Counted from the stretch's first letter, positions 11,143 to 23,964 are shown. The stretch: 64,000 nucleotides of DNA from Cryptomeria japonica (GCF_030272615.1 NC_081409.1:874130594-874194593); one strand, 5' to 3'. Translations and numbers: made by a program. The notes: generated from the letters alone by a model not told the origin.

Positions 11143-12300
11143 TCAGTATAGGGTTTCAACAATAATGGTATATCGAGCGGTTTGGGGAATGAAGGTTTTA
11201 CGTTGGTTATTTGATTGGCTAGGAGGAAGTGTGTGATCACGGAGATAAGTGTAAAACTCATCGTACCATGGGGATTTAGAACCGATTAGGTGACATATCA
11301 TCTCGGATTTAGGAATATCATAAGCGGGGATCCAAAGTTGTTCTACCAAGAACTCGTAGCGTGTTGAATTCTGTGGAAGATCTAGAAGAGATGCGATAGT
11401 AGCCATAGCATCAGCAGCTCGATTTTGATCTCTGGATATCTTCTCAAAGGTTATAGTAGTAAATGATGCTTTGAGATTGTCCACCATTTTCTTGTATGGC
11501 ATGAGTTTATCATCCTTGGTCTGATATTCATTTGTTGCTTGTCGAATGACCAACTAGGAATCTCCATATACTTGCAGCTCTTGTAACTTCCATTGTATGG
11601 CTAGCCTAAGTCCTGTGATCAAGGCCTCATATTCATCTATGTTGTTTGTGCATGGAAATGCGAGCCTATAAGATTTTACGATGCTGTCACCTTGAGGTGT
11701 GATAAACAGAATGCCTTCTCTCGAGCCATGCCTCATGTATGAACCATAAAAGTATAGCTTCCATGATTGTGCTTCTGTGATCATGAATATCTCTTCATCT
11801 GGAAAATTGGAAATGAGGGGATGATTGCCTATGAGTGGTGTATCAGCCAACTGATCTGCAAAGACTTGTCCTTTGATAGCTTTACGGTCCACATAATTGA
11901 TGTCAAATTCACTTAGAATCATCACCCATTTGGCCAAGCAGCCTGTTAATGCTGCTTTACTGAGTAAGTATTTTAGTGGATCAATCTTGGCAATGAGCTA
12001 CACTTTATGTGTTAACAGATAGTGCCTTAGTTTAGTGGCTGCCAAGATTACTGTTAGGCAAGCTCACTCAATAAGGGTGTAATTGAGTTCATAGCCAACC
12101 AATGTGTGAGAGATGTAGTAAACAACACACTTTTTCCCTTCTGCATTATGTTGTGCCAGTAGTACACCCAATGTTGTACTTGTTGCTGATATATAGAGTA
12201 ATAATGGTCTACTTGGATATGGTGGGATCAGTAATGGTGTATTCGTGAGATAATCTTTAAGCATCTGGAATGCTTGCTGGCATCTGGTATCCCACTAAAA
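11143..12300 (-). pseudogene. G1 RNase H regions (two, broken)
   Basis: 12064-12264 is the Gypsy-type connection/RNase H (LYISATSTTLGVLLAQ). 11554-11937 plus 11143-11553 is a second, archaeal-type RNase H (NNIDEYEALITGL, VYGDS). Having both is characteristic of Tat elements (family knowledge). The first catalytic Asp of the second domain appears as Tyr (LYFYGS). Stops after VYGDS and upstream of MLKDYL are TAG codons at positions where Gln is expected, consistent with C-to-T change. Confidence 0.8.
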
Positions 12301-13160
12301 GTGGATGTTCTTGTGTAGCAGGTGTGTAAAAGGATGACACTTATTGGCCAAATGTGCAATGAATCTTCAGATGGATTGAAGCTGCCCTTGTAATGTCCTT
12401 AGCTGACTGATATTCTTTGGTGGTGGCATGTCCATGATTGCTTTGACCTTTGTTGGATCGATCTCAATGCCTTTTCTTGAGACAATGTATCGTAGAAGTT
12501 TCCCGGAGGTTACTCCAAAGACACATTTCTTTGGGTTAAGGTGAACATGATATTGTTCCAATCTATCAAAGATTCTCTCTAATATGTCCAAATGACCTTC
12601 TCTTGTGAGTGATTTTGCTAGTAAGTCATCAACATAATCTTCCATTATGGTATGCATCATATCATGAAAGATAGTAGTCATTTCTCGTTGATAGGTCGCT
12701 CTTGCATTCTTTAGACCAAAAGGCATTACATTCCAGCAGTATGTGCCCCATGGACATGTAAAGGTTGTCTTATGTTGATCTTTTGGTGAAATCGTTATCT
12801 GATTGTATCTGGAAAAACCATCCATGAGTGAAAGCATGGCATGTCCTACTATTAGGTCCACTATGTTGTCGATGTTTGGTAGGGGGAAGTCATCCTTAGG
12901 ACATGCCTTGTTTAGATCTTTGAAGTCAGTACAAATTTGGATGCCCCCTTTTGGTTTGCCGATAGGAACAATGTTAGATATCCAATCCGCATAATCAATG
13001 GGTCTAATGAAACCAACATCCATAAGTTTCTTAAGTTCTGCTTTGACTAGGACTGCAATTTGAGGATGCATCTTACAAAGCTTCTGCTTGACAGGTTTGG
13101 CTCCTTTTGCTACTGTGAGGTGATGCATGACTAAATCTGGATCAAGACCAGGCATGTCTG
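12301..13160 (-). pseudogene. G1 reverse transcriptase
   Basis: 262 codons are open (13155-12367). Motifs in order: CTDFKDLNKACPKD, SLMDGFSRYNQI, MPFGLKNA and the catalytic YVDD (MEDYVDDLLAKS), so the palm residues are intact. The frame then meets a TGA where Arg is expected, before the thumb. It would copy the element RNA into cDNA. The N-terminal part upstream of 13155 is broken. Confidence 0.92.
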
Positions 13161-14459
13161 CATATGACCATGCGAAATTGATCTAGCATTTCTAGAAGAA
13201 TTCGACAAACTTGGGCTATTCCTCTAAAGTTAAAAGAGATGCCAGATGTATGAGGTGAGGAGTTTCAGGAGTCCCCACGTTGTATTATTTTATTTCTTCA
13301 ATGAGAATCATCGATCGTTCCCGCTATGTGCTACAGGGAAGGATGTCAAACCTTTCATCCTTAGGCGCCTCAAAGAGGTTTTCACCATTGGATATGCTCT
13401 TTTTTTTTACTTTTGTGGGATCAAACAATGCCACAATGTGGTTTTCACTGGAAGATCCATGTTTTATCATCATATTTTTGTGGCTGAAAGGTTTGGCATC
13501 TACCCCAAAGTATGTTGTGCTATTAAGTTCTATGGCGAATCCATCTTTGTGATCCCCGCTTGGTATGTTATCCCGTAAGTCCAAGAAGTCAATGATTGCC
13601 TCAACCTTTTGGAAATGGTCAAGACATGGGGGATTAGGTTGGTTCCATTCGATGAGTTCAGGATGGATAATGGGCATTATCTCATCAATTAGGTTATGTT
13701 CATTAGATGTATCAGTGAGGGTTAAGACGTTGTGGTGAAGGGCGTTGATGGTACTCTCCCTGTCAGAATCAGGCATAGGATGCAACGTAGGGTCTGTGGA
13801 AGAATTTTCTAGCTTAGGAACCCAAGAGGTCTTTATCTGTGCTTCTCCGTAAATAGGGATATCTTTGCAGGGTGGAGGTAGTGATGTGTCTTCCCCATCT
13901 GAAGTATTAAGCTAAACAAAATCAAATTCCCACTCATGCGAGTCTATTCTGAGTTGCTTTCTAGTAACCAGTTACTGTACCATACTGGAATATCCTTTGA
14001 GTTAAACACTACAGGTGTGATCGGTTGATGTACCTTTGTAGATGAAATGATCGGTTATGTAGGAAGGATGATGGGATTCAATGAATTCAATGTGGGGAGC
14101 ATTGGTAGTGTTGATTCTATTACTTTCATTGGAACTGCTAGTGTCATAGATACTACTATGGGTTCTGATATAGTTGTTGTTGCTAATGGTGCTATTGATG
14201 TTATTGCTACTACTGATGGGATCACTGGTTTGATTGGTGGGATGATTGGCATTATAGATGGTTTTGTTGGGATCTGTAGCTTCAATGAGATAGTTGTGAT
14301 GTTTTGGGGTGCTGCTTTTATAATCAAAGGCAACCTCTTTGTAGTGGGCTAACATAGCGGTTTGCTGAGTTTTCCTTTGAATCTGAGCTTAGGAAAGATC
14401 TTTTGAAAGCCTAATTCTGCATTGTCTTTGGGTTGTAATTCCAGCAGCAGCGGCTCATG
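13161..14459 (-). pseudogene. G1 linker between G-patch and RT
   Basis: Remnants of an open frame (13785-13324; 14355-14002) with no named domain. 14080-14290 encodes an Asn/Ser/Thr-rich low-complexity stretch. In Tat/Ogre elements this position often holds an unconserved spacer or an intron. No clear splice sites were identified here. Confidence 0.5.
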
Positions 14460-14798
14460 TCACCCTTGTTTACAATACCCCAAAGCACTTTGACCATCAT
14501 ATCCCATCCTTTTCATAATGAGAAGACCTTTTCCATATTGATCTATGGGAAGCTTAGCTTGCGGAATGTCGGTAGTGATAGGATCCTTATAGATCCATTC
14601 TGCTACGTCTTCATCTTTGGTTTCCTCTTCTTGACTCTTTCCAAGGATGAAAGGTGTCAATGCACATGCTGGTTTAACTAGTGCCATTTGAAGTACTTGT
14701 TGAGGTTTTCCATGTGTTTTAGGAGAAGTAGGCATTTGTCCAACACAAAAGAGTTGGCTTAGATTGTATTCTCCTAGACCTTCCTCTGCAATTTTCAT
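14460..14798 (-). pseudogene. G1 G-patch segment of the polyprotein
   Basis: About 112 codons ending in KGLLIMKRMGYDGQSALG, a G-patch pattern (hydrophobic, MG[YW].G..LG). A TGA follows. G-patch motifs next to the protease are known from plant Gypsy elements and are thought to bind nucleic acid. G4 has a similar motif at 54895-55224. Confidence 0.65.
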
Positions 14799-14858
14799 TT
14801 TGAGCTTCTCTTTCTTGGGTATAATAGTGTTTGAACTAGAGAGGGAAGTTGGACTTAC

Positions 14859-15545
14859 CTATGATGTGGAGGAGATGGCTTCTCTATTATTGGGAATGGT
14901 AATATCTGGTTGATGACTTATGTTATGACAGTATGCAAAGGGGTTTGCATCACCCAGGATTGTGATTTCTACACCATTATGTGGGAACTTGATACATTGA
15001 TGGTAAGTGGATGGAATGGCTTGCATGGCGTGTATCCAAGGTCTTCCCAACAATAAATTGTATGGCAGAGGAAGGTCCAAAACTTGACATATGATGTGCT
15101 TCACCACAAGGCCTACTTGGATTGGTAGTACAACAGCTCCTTTGGATGAACGCTCTGCATCATCATAGGCTTTTATTGTGATCTTCTTGCGAGGATCCAT
15201 GGATTCAATGGCATATCCCAAAGCTGTGACCAATTGTAGTGTACAAATATTCAAGGTGGCTCCATTATCGATCAAGACTCGCTTGATCCTATGCTAGTTG
15301 ATAAATCCTTCAATGTGTAGTGAGGCGTTATGTGGTTGCGGGAAGGATGTATTGTCACTTTCAAAAAAAGTGAGACAAGGGGATGATCTTAGACTTCCAA
15401 CCATGGCTTGGAACTGATCTGTATTTAAGTTAGCAGGGACTGACGCCTCTTGGAGAGTTTGATCCAAGATTGTTTTATGAGATGGAGATAGGTGCAATAG
15501 CTCTAAAATGGATATAAGCGCGGGCATTTTGTCTAATTGTTCCAC
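14859..15545 (-). pseudogene. G1 aspartic protease
   Basis: The catalytic loop IDNGATLNICTL and the later PYNLLLGRPWIHAM are the retropepsin landmarks. The usual D-T/S-G is D-N-G here, while the relative G5 has D-G-G. The upstream ORF 15294-15545 belongs to the same region (HIEGFIN before the active site) and is split from it by a stop. It would mature the gag-pol precursor. Confidence 0.8.
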
Positions 15546-15578
15546 AAGATTGTTCTACTTTGGTATGGAGGTCGGGCC

Positions 15579-17000
15579 TTATGGAGCTACTTTTATGGTA
15601 ACCTTGTCACGACGTGTAACAACATTGCAATCGGAACTGGGTAAATTTTTTATGGTAATAGTTGCAACTTGTTCACCGGCATCGTACAGGTGATTCACAG
15701 TGTAATTATACGTGGCCTGCATATAATCAATGGTATCAGTGTTTCTTCTGGAAGTGGAAGGACCCCTTTGATCTTGTGATGGAAATGGATTTTTGAACAT
15801 CAGATGATCATTTTTTGTTGTCTTTGGGTCGTGTCCTTCAATTTCAATATCACCTCGGTCAATAAGATCTTGAATAAGATCTTTTAATCTATGACAAATG
15901 CTTGTCTTGTGTCCTTTTCCTTGATGAAAATCACAGTGTTCAGTATCCCTCCACCATGCAGGTTTGACTTGAGGTTCATAGTTTGATGTTTTGGGTAGGG
16001 TTACCAGGTTTTGAGGAACCAACTATCGTAACATTGTTTCGATGGGTTCCCCTAAGGGAGTGTACGTTCGCTTTGGTTTTTGTTGATGTGGTCTAGGTTC
16101 ATCTTGAGATGTGATGTGGCCTTGATTTGGAGGAGCAACTGTGTTAGTCTTAGGTGGGGGATTGTGTCCTGCAAATCAAACCACAGGTTTTGCACTTTTG
16201 ATAGTTCTAGCATCCACAACCCCGTCGTTGATGACATTTTTGTTTTTGTTCCAGAAGTTTGGTTTGTGACTATTGAAGCGTGGAAGAGGACCATCCTTTG
16301 GTTCATTATAGATTTTGATAAGTCCTTTCTTGATGAGGTCCCGCTCACATTTCAAGCCTTTGGTGATCATGTCATTGAAAGAATTTGTGTCTTTGACATC
16401 TAGGTGAAACTCCATTTCTTTGTTTAAGTTGGAAATAAATATTTCCACTAGTTCTTGTTCAGGCAACTGAAGAGAACGTCTGCTAGACATTTGACGCCAT
16501 CTTTGCAGGAAGACTGAGAATAGTTCACCTGGTTTTTGTTTAGTGTTACATAGATCAGCCATGGTGATATCACGTTCAATGTTATGAGAGTAATGTGCCA
16601 AGAACTTCTGAACTAGCTCTTCAAATGTCCTAATGCCACCTGGTAGTCGGGAAAACCATGATGTGGTTTTTCCTCCCAAGCTTTGGGGAAAAAGGCACAT
16701 GAGGTATGTATCTTCGTATGCCACTTCGAGGCAAGCTGAATGGAATTCTCTGACATGATCGTGAGGATCTCCTTTTCCTCTATATTTTTCGAACTTGGGT
16801 GTTTCAAACCCTCATGGAAAAGGTGGCATATAAAGATTCCTATCAAAGGGTTAGGGACAAATATCATTGAGTGAAAATTGATTAGTCTTTATGCCACTAT
16901 GAAGTTGTTGGGCGAGATTTTCAACTTGTTGCCGCAACATCTCTATCTCATTTGGAGGAGGAGGTGGTGGTGGATTACCTTGAGGAATGTTATATCTGAT
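15579..17000 (-). pseudogene. G1 gag (broken)
   Basis: The capsid-like retrotransposon gag domain is at 16176-16724 (CLFPQSLGGKTTSWFSRLP, LCNTKQKPGE, FLQRWR). Upstream sequence to about 17000 continues the N-terminal part (PPFP, ETPKF) with stops. The nucleocapsid end at 15579-16022 has a CDFHQGKGHKTSIC knuckle-like motif followed by LKDLIQDLIDRGDIEI. This matches the G5 gag domain by domain. Confidence 0.85.
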
Positions 17001-20000
17001 GGGATCTCTTCCCCTTTCTTCCTTATTGTGACTTTGTCATTCTAATGCTTGTCTTAATTGTGCAAGATCAAAGTCAGAGGGGAGTTTGGCTCCTTCTTGA
17101 GCAAGCTTTAAAAAGTGAGCATTAGCATTGCTTTTGAGTATTTCATCGAATAGTTTATGAAAGAGAGGGTTGTGTTGTACCCTTATTGCCACAGGAGTAG
17201 GAGTACTTGGATTTTCATCATTCGCATTTCCTCCAAGTGCTTCTTGAAATTCATTGAGATTTTCCTCTTCTTCTTCTTCAATTTCTATTTCTCGTTGCCT
17301 TGACTGTGATCAAGTTTGGGCCATTTTGTTTACAAGCTTTTGTTGAAGTTGGGTGAAAATGATGATGAGTTGTTGATGAAATGAAAGATTTATGGTTGGT
17401 GAAGTGTTTTGCATATGGATCTCTAACACTAAAGGTAGATATGACCAAAATTCTTTTGAATTGCTTGTTGTGTTTTGATAAGGTTTGATATGATAAGGTG
17501 TAGAGAAACATGAGATGTGTTACAGATTTAACTACCTAGTAATGAGAGGATTTACTCATAAACTAGTTTTAACCTACGTAGCAATGCCTTTTAGGATGAG
17601 TTGATCCTAGATGTAGAGACACTCTAAAAAGTGATATGTTGCGTTTGATTTCAAGCAATATCTAAAAGAGAACTTTAGGACAAGAACCTCTTAATGTTTT
17701 GAGAGTTGAAAAATGAAGTGATGAGGTGAAGGTGAGAAATGGATGTGGTGGTTAACTTCAATAAAAACTTTGTGTCACAAATGGAACAAATTCTGCCTCT
17801 TCTTGTTCAGGAGTTGGTGGTTCTTCCTGAGCTATGTCGTATGTGATGCAAATGCAGGGAAAGAAATCAGGATTGATTTTGCCTCCTTTGTTCTTGTGAT
17901 AACTCAAAGCTCTATTTTGCATAAAAGCTCTGCAGTTTAAAATCTTTGGATCAAATTTGTTTGATTTTCCTTGAAGGTATAAACGCATGCGACATAGGAA
18001 GGTTCTATGAGAGACAAAGATTTGTCTATTTAGATAGAAGAATTTCCTTTGTTTGATTAAAGCCTTGGAGCTTAATGGTCTTTTCTTCGAGTTGATGTGT
18101 TGATGAGAATTCTTATTTCTCAAGATGTGAAGAATGGTCATATATTTTGATACTTTTCTCTTTGTTTTTGTTTTTTTTGTTTTTGGTTGTTTGGTTGGTT
18201 TCTGAAAGATGTTTGTGTTGGATGGAAACTTGTTCTGATTTTTGGGTTTGATTTGTTTTGATTTTTCTTTGACAAGAAAACAAAGCAAGCACACAAACAC
18301 AAGAATGTTGCCTCAAAAGGCACAAATAAGTATGGGTCTAGATCAACCCAATCCTTTGGACTTTTTATGACCCTTAAAATTTATTTTAGGTGTTTTCCAA
18401 AGCCTGAAGTCGACTTAATTTGTACTTGGTCTTGACTAAAATGAAAACACTTCAAACACTTTGTATCCCTAATGTCAAATGGCTAGTTGTGATAAATTCA
18501 GCCCACATCTTGATATTTCTTCGACTTTGGTAGTACATACCTTATGAATCCTGTCGTGGCAGATAAGGATGTGATATACTAAGTCTTGTGCGAGCATAAC
18601 AAATGGATGATCCCTATGATGGGGGAGTCACCACTTTCATCAAGCCACAAGTGACTTTTCAAAAAGCTATGTTTCTACTCAAGGAAATATGTATGGTGAG
18701 TATCTTGGGAGCAAAACCATCTATGCTCTTGCACTGAATTATATCACAAATATTCTCAATCAATAGAACGGGTGGGCTTCTACTTAAAGGTGTTTAGTCA
18801 TTTTCAATGTTTTTGGACATAAGTTCATTCTATAGTGATGCACTTAAGAGCCTTGTAACTTGTGGTAGGGCCCATATGTCCTTTCAGCAAGTTACACTAT
18901 AGGAACAACTATACCCAGGGCTACAGCTTTCGCTCTCACCTGATTTCTATAGTGTCTTGAAAGATTTACCACGCGAGGTCGTTCCCTAGAGTGATGTGTC
19001 TCTTGGCAGGCCTCTCTTAAAAAGATAAAAAAATTTGAGTGTTACTAACACTTTTCTCTTGCACCTAGGACCACGAAAGCCAAGGGAGAGGATAGTGTGT
19101 GTTAGAAGTAGGACCACTCGACCAACTCTTTGCACAAGCGTGCCAAACACGAAAAACACTTGTTCTTTTTAACTGATTTTCATTGCAATGTGATCTAACT
19201 ATTTGGAGATGTTACTCCAACAATCATGGTGTTCTTTTTAACTTTCAAAGGCAAAGGTTTGAGTAAACTAGAATTTTGAAAATCCTGGTCAACTTAATTT
19301 AAAGCACGTATGCATGAAATTAACTGCTTGCAAAATTGAAACAAGTTGATTGTGAATTTTATTTGCACCAAAAAGGAAGTGTGGATTGTGAAATTTTTGC
19401 TTAAGTTTGATGCTAGAAATAAATTTGTCTTGTTGATTTTAATCACCAAATGAAAAATTAAGCCTAAACTTGCAATAAACAAAGTTTGTTTTGTTCAGTT
19501 TTAAGGCACCAAAAAAAATGATCCTAACTAGAAAGAAAAGAAAAGTTGTTTTTGTTCAATTTTTAAAACACCAAAAACAAAATTTTGATTTTAAGGAAGT
19601 GAGTTTTAGACCCACACAAAAAGCAAACAGTTAGTAAAATCCACACCTAAGGGGAGCTTCCACAAGCCTAAAATAAATCAATTTTTCAGTTACAAGGCCT
19701 TTCTTACAATGTTCTATTACAATAGCACTAGTCTATGTGAAAACATAAGCGCTAGTTAACCAAAAACACATTTTTATAGAAATAAAAGCGCTAAAAGAAG
19801 AATTTGATAGTGAACACAAAAGCGCTAGAACAAAATCAAAAGCACTGAAAGAAGCACAAAAGCGCTAAAACCAGCACAATAGCGCCAAACTTGAGACAAT
19901 AGCGCTATTGTAAAAACAATAGCGCTAGATTAACAAGTTGCAATAGCGCTACAACATGATCAAAAGTGCTAAAGCGCGACCTGTGTGTCAATTTCAACAT

Positions 20001-20043
20001 TCAAACATGTTAGTTGGTTTTTTTTAAAAAGTTTTGGGTGTTT
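17001..20043 (-). other. G1 5' leader
   Basis: About 3 kb between gag and the primer-binding site. No conserved protein was recognised; small minus-strand frames at 17758-18325 are Lys/Asn-rich and unsupported. Long leaders are usual in Tat/Ogre elements. The part nearest the primer site holds the AGCGCT cluster (19725-19982). Confidence 0.6.
19725..19982. repeat. Cluster of AGCGCT palindromes
   Basis: Seven exact AGCGCT sites and about five one-base variants (AGCACT, AGCGCC, AGTGCT, AGCGCG), mostly preceded by AAA or AAT and spaced about 15-35 bp, end some 60 bp from the primer-binding site. Being palindromic, the motif reads the same in the element RNA. Confidence 0.8.
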
Positions 20044-20064
20044 GGATTCACGTCGGGTTCACCA
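20044..20064 (-). other. Primer-binding site of G1
   Basis: The minus strand reads TGGTGAACCCGACGTGAATC, two bases after the LTR end. The plus strand ends in ...GGGTTCACCA, the shape of a tRNA 3' end with CCA. I do not assign the tRNA. Confidence 0.7.
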
Positions 20065-20066
20065 AA

Positions 20067-21540
20067 TGATGCTCTGTAAAATACCCAAAGGTTAGACTGA
20101 AACCTGTGGTCGTATAACACACAAAAACATGAAACAAAGATCAAGTTAGTGTTATTCAACCATAAACCAATCTAAGCAGGCACATCAAAAGAGACACTAG
20201 AAACATGCTAGAATATTTAACTATCAAAGTAAACACAACAAGGCATCTCCAAATGCCTTCTAACATACTTTTAGCTCCTTCTCCTTTGTTCCTCTCCTCT
20301 CCAAGTTCCAAAATAGTGTAGCTCTCAGCAGCTTTTTGCACTATGGATGCTTATGGAGATTCAAAAATGTAGATGATCTTAAGCTTATACTATACAAGTG
20401 TAAAACAAACTAATTAGACATATTATGAAAAAGAACTAAGATTTATTTTAGTCCAAGATGACAATATATGTGATTTACGCTAAATGCTCTCTAAAATTCT
20501 CTATAACTTAGATGCATACAAGTTTTCAAGATTATGGCTAAGAATGCTAAATGCTTGAGAATGCTTGAGGATTTGAAAATGAGGAATGTGAGCTCTATTT
20601 ATAGGAAAAATGGAGCAATGGATGGTTGAGATTGAACAATCTCAACAAGGGTCAGGATTGAATGATATTCAATCCATGTGAGGGCTTTCAACCCAATCCT
20701 AGGATGACAAGTGTCAATATGAGATAGGTTGAGAGGAGAGAGATTAACCATTAAATGCTTGACATGACCTAGGAGTCAACTTGGGGGTTAAGGTCAAGGT
20801 TAGTTGAATGAATAAATTCTTTATTCAAAGAATAAAGTTTTTATCCAATGGATAAACTCTTGTGCAAAGGTAAAAGGGATAACCATGGTCAAAGCAATAA
20901 ATACTTGAGGAGACACATGAGTGCAAGTTGAAATAACCATAAATGGTTATGTAAGAGCCATTAATGGTCATGTAAGAGCCATAAGTGGTTTGAAAGACTT
21001 TGGAGGTTAAATTGTTGAACACGCAAAGCATTAATTGTTTTTCAAAGACTTTGGAGTCTTTGAGAAGTGACTTAAAGTTGCTTAGGAATGTGACAATAAT
21101 TATGGGATGGATTAGGCTAATTAGGAAGGGTTTAGAAGAATCTAGAAGGGGTTAAGGAATGCAAGTGGATTTGGTGGGTGAGGGAAAACAGGATTTTATT
21201 AAAATAAAATTCATTTATTTCAATAAATGTGTGCAAGTTGCATTTTTAGGAAAATGCAAGTTGGGGGGAGGATAATGATTTAAATAAATGTTTAATTTAA
21301 TTTATTTAAAAGAGGAAAAAGGGGTTAAATTGAATAAATAGTATTTATTCATTTAATTGATTTGTGATTTTGGTTGAATGAATTAATTAAAATAAATTGA
21401 ATAATTTATTTAATTAATAGGAGAATGTTTGAAGATGAATTAATTAAATATTAATTTAATTAACTGATGGCTAGTGGATTTTTAATCAAATAAATACAAA
21501 ATATTCATTTAATTAAAATGGATAGAATTATGTGACTACG
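20067..21540 (-). repeat. G1 5' LTR (complete)
   Basis: 1,474 bp. The inner end TGATGCTCTG is set by the primer site. The outer end GTGACTACG matches GTGACTACA of the other LTR, so the terminal dinucleotide has mutated. It abuts the C2 integrase sequence at 21541. Confidence 0.9.
20593..20604 (-). promoter_or_regulatory. Probable TATA box of G1 5' LTR
   Basis: Minus-strand CTATAAATAGAG, identical to 71-82 in the other LTR. It would drive transcription leftwards into the leader and gag. Confidence 0.6.
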
Positions 21541-22700
21541 ATTTGTTCTTGAGCTTCTTTGCTTCTTGTGATAATTCCTTTGTTTTTATCTCGAATAATC
21601 TAACCTATTGAATGATGCTTTTGTACATACCTTGTTTTGTTAGATTTAAATACAATATCATCCTAAGTTTCCTTTTATTTTTCTTCTTCTCTGGCTTTCT
21701 CTTCCCTTTTCCTATCAGCAGATTCACCGGATTGATAACCTACCATTTGTTCAAGTCTTTAGAAATGTCTTCATCAACCTTCACATTTGCACTTTCAACA
21801 ATCTTGTTCTAAAACCTTTAATTGTAACATGGGTATGCCTTTATCCCTATATAATATCCTAGGAATATGCCTTCATTTGTTGTGCTATCAAATTTTCCAA
21901 GATTATCTTCATCTCTCCGTATATAACAGTTGTTTCCAAATACCTTGAAATATTTTACTTTTAGAGTTCTACCATTCTATAGTTCATATGATGTTTTTCT
22001 TGTGTTTTCTAGTATAGAATTCTATTAAGAGTGTAGGTTACCGTGTGAATTTTTTCTCTCAGGTAAAATTTTCGTAGTTCTACTACTTTGATCGACATTC
22101 CTCTAGATACCTCATGCATAGTTTGATTCATTCTTTCCACTACACCATTTTGTTGTGTTGTCCTAGAGGCAGACAATTGTCTTTTGATACCATGTTTCTT
22201 ATAAAACTTGTTAAACTCATCAAAAGTAAATTCTCCTCCTATGTCAGACCTCATGCACTTAATCTTTCTGTCAACTTCATTTTCAACTGTAATCTTAAAT
22301 ATCTTGAACTTTCCAAATGCTTCTGACTTCCCTCTTAAAAATACAACCCATCATCAATTAACAACATAAAATACTTCTCACCTTGTATACTCCTTGTTCT
22401 AGTAGGTCCACATAATTTTGTGTGCACTAAATCCAATAATCCAGTGGACAACTACTCCTTTCCTCTATATGTTCCTTTTGTCAGCTTTCCAACTTGACAT
22501 TATCTACAAATATTGGTATCCAGTTTGGTCAGCCTTGGTAAAAATCTCATTGCACTTTATGAACTGATCTTTACCAAATTATCAAATTTGATACAACATA
22601 TCTTCTATTTCCATAGCCAACTATCATTGATCTGAGATAACAAACAATGTCTTGTAGCTCCTTCTAGAAAATACATGTTTCCACCAATCCTTTTCCCTCC
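21541..22700 (-). pseudogene. C2 integrase (broken, cut by G1)
   Basis: 22009-22254 carries MRSDIGGEF (second catalytic Asp) and QQNGVVERMNQT (catalytic Glu), as in Copia integrases. The flanking parts (to 22700 and to 21541) match the same domain in other frames with stops. The region ends abruptly at the G1 LTR. Confidence 0.82.
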
Positions 22701-22712
22701 AGCAATCACAAT

Positions 22713-23072
22713 TTAGGATCCCTTCCGGATCTCACAACCATCATCCTGAAAAACAACATTGTAACCATTTTCACATACTTTCCCAACACTCAAGAGATTA
22801 TGATTCAAATCCTTCATATAGTAAACATTCTCAATATTATATTTTCCATCAAAATAAATAGAACCAATTCCCTCGATTTGTGTTGTCGGATCATCTCCGA
22901 ATCTAACAAAACCTCCATCATACTTTTCAAGTTTTATAAATTTACTTTTATTACTAGTCATATGATTTGAACATCCACTATCAATCAACCATTCATTTCT
23001 ATCTTTCAAAGGATGTAAGAAAGTAGTAACAGTACTATGAATATCAATCTTAGGTACATCCTTTTCTACCAA
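22713..23072 (-). pseudogene. C2 protease and GAG-pre-integrase region
   Basis: 119 open codons with LIDSGCSNHMTSNKSKF, the Copia protease active site (Asp-Ser-Gly), then the conserved ENVYYMKDLNHNLLSVGK stretch leading toward integrase. Closely parallels C1 33625-33913. Confidence 0.85.
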
Positions 23073-23199
23073 AAATAAACAATCAACATCTTCATAGTCT
23101 GATTCATCATTTGAAATATTAGCATCATCTTTAACATAGTAGGCTCTCTTAAATTAAACTTTCCTTTACCTTCTCTAAAATTTTGTCTTGATCCTTTTT

Positions 23200-23964
23200 T
23201 GGACATCTAGTAGCTATATGACCAATCTTTCCACATCTAAATCATTTAAGAGGTAACATGCCTTTATATTTGTTGGTGCCTTTCTTCAGTTTCCTTGCAA
23301 AGTTTGCTTCCATCTCATCCGAAGTTTCATCTTCTGGATCTTCCTAAAAGGATTTAAAGGAAGTCTCAAATTTAGCTTTGTCTTTTTCAAACTTCCTTAT
23401 CTCAATGCAGATAAGGTGTCATATAGTTGTTCCCTATTAAACTTCTTCGGATCATGTTTCTTCAATCGAAGAGATCTTGTCACTATAGCTTTCGAGTAGA
23501 GACATCAAAATCTTCTCAATTATGTCTTTATCTGTCAAGGTGTCACCAAGTTCTCCGATTTCATTTACCATGTTGTCAACCTTCTGAAAATAGCTTGTTA
23601 CATCCTCTCCTTCCATTTTCAAGTTCTCATATTTGTGATTAGCTATTAGCTTCTTTGATAATTTGACGCTATCATTTCCTTCATAGATATCTCTCAACTT
23701 TTCCCAAACCTCATAAGCAGTATTCAATGGAATAACCTTTGATAATTCAGTCTTTCATAAAGCACTAAACATAGAATACCTCACCTTTTCACTCTCTTCA
23801 TAGGATTGAATCACATCAAGTTTGATAAGACCATTTGCTAGTCATACATACTTAGATTCCACTACTTTCCAAGTATCGTAGCGGAAAGAGATCAAGTAGC
23901 TTATCATCTTCACTTTCCAGAAACTATAGTTAGATCCTTCAAAGATAGAAAATTTATCTACCAT
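23200..23964 (-). pseudogene. C2 gag (UBN2 type, broken)
   Basis: Starts at ATG 23964 (MVDKFSIFEGSNYSFWKVKM), the usual opening of Copia gag. 23452-23727 holds the UBN2-type core (YEVWEKLRDIYEG, KKLIANHKYENLKM). A zinc knuckle near 23204-23250 reads FRCGKIGHIATRC, with a stop in place of the first Cys. Other in-frame stops interrupt the N-terminal part. Confidence 0.82.

Larger units (their letters stand above)
1..21540 (-). mobile_element. G1: Tat-like Ty3/Gypsy LTR retrotransposon, truncated by window edge
   Basis: Seen: a direct repeat (1-1015 and 20523-21540) flanks an internal region whose minus strand encodes, in order, gag, aspartic protease, G-patch, reverse transcriptase, two RNase H regions and integrase. 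A primer-binding site lies next to the right LTR and a polypurine tract next to the left LTR, so the element reads right to left. Without the nested B1 (2689-9223) the visible part is about 15 kb, long for a Gypsy element but normal for Tat/Ogre types. The order protease, RT, RNase H, integrase and the second RNase H place it in the Tat group (family knowledge). Every coding segment is interrupted, so it is not autonomous now. It is inserted in the integrase region of C2. Confidence 0.9.

Noticed and set aside
13246-13578. Plus-strand frames of 90 and 110 codons
   Set aside because: They lie antisense to the G1 pol linker and have no independent support.
17758-18300. 180-codon minus-strand frame in the G1 leader
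   Set aside because: Low-complexity Lys/Asn/Gln-rich composition, no motif and no homologue elsewhere in the window.
20044-20064. tRNA gene fragment (GGGTTCACCA)
   Set aside because: Only the complement of a tRNA 3' end is present, located exactly where a primer-binding site belongs; no cloverleaf surrounds it.
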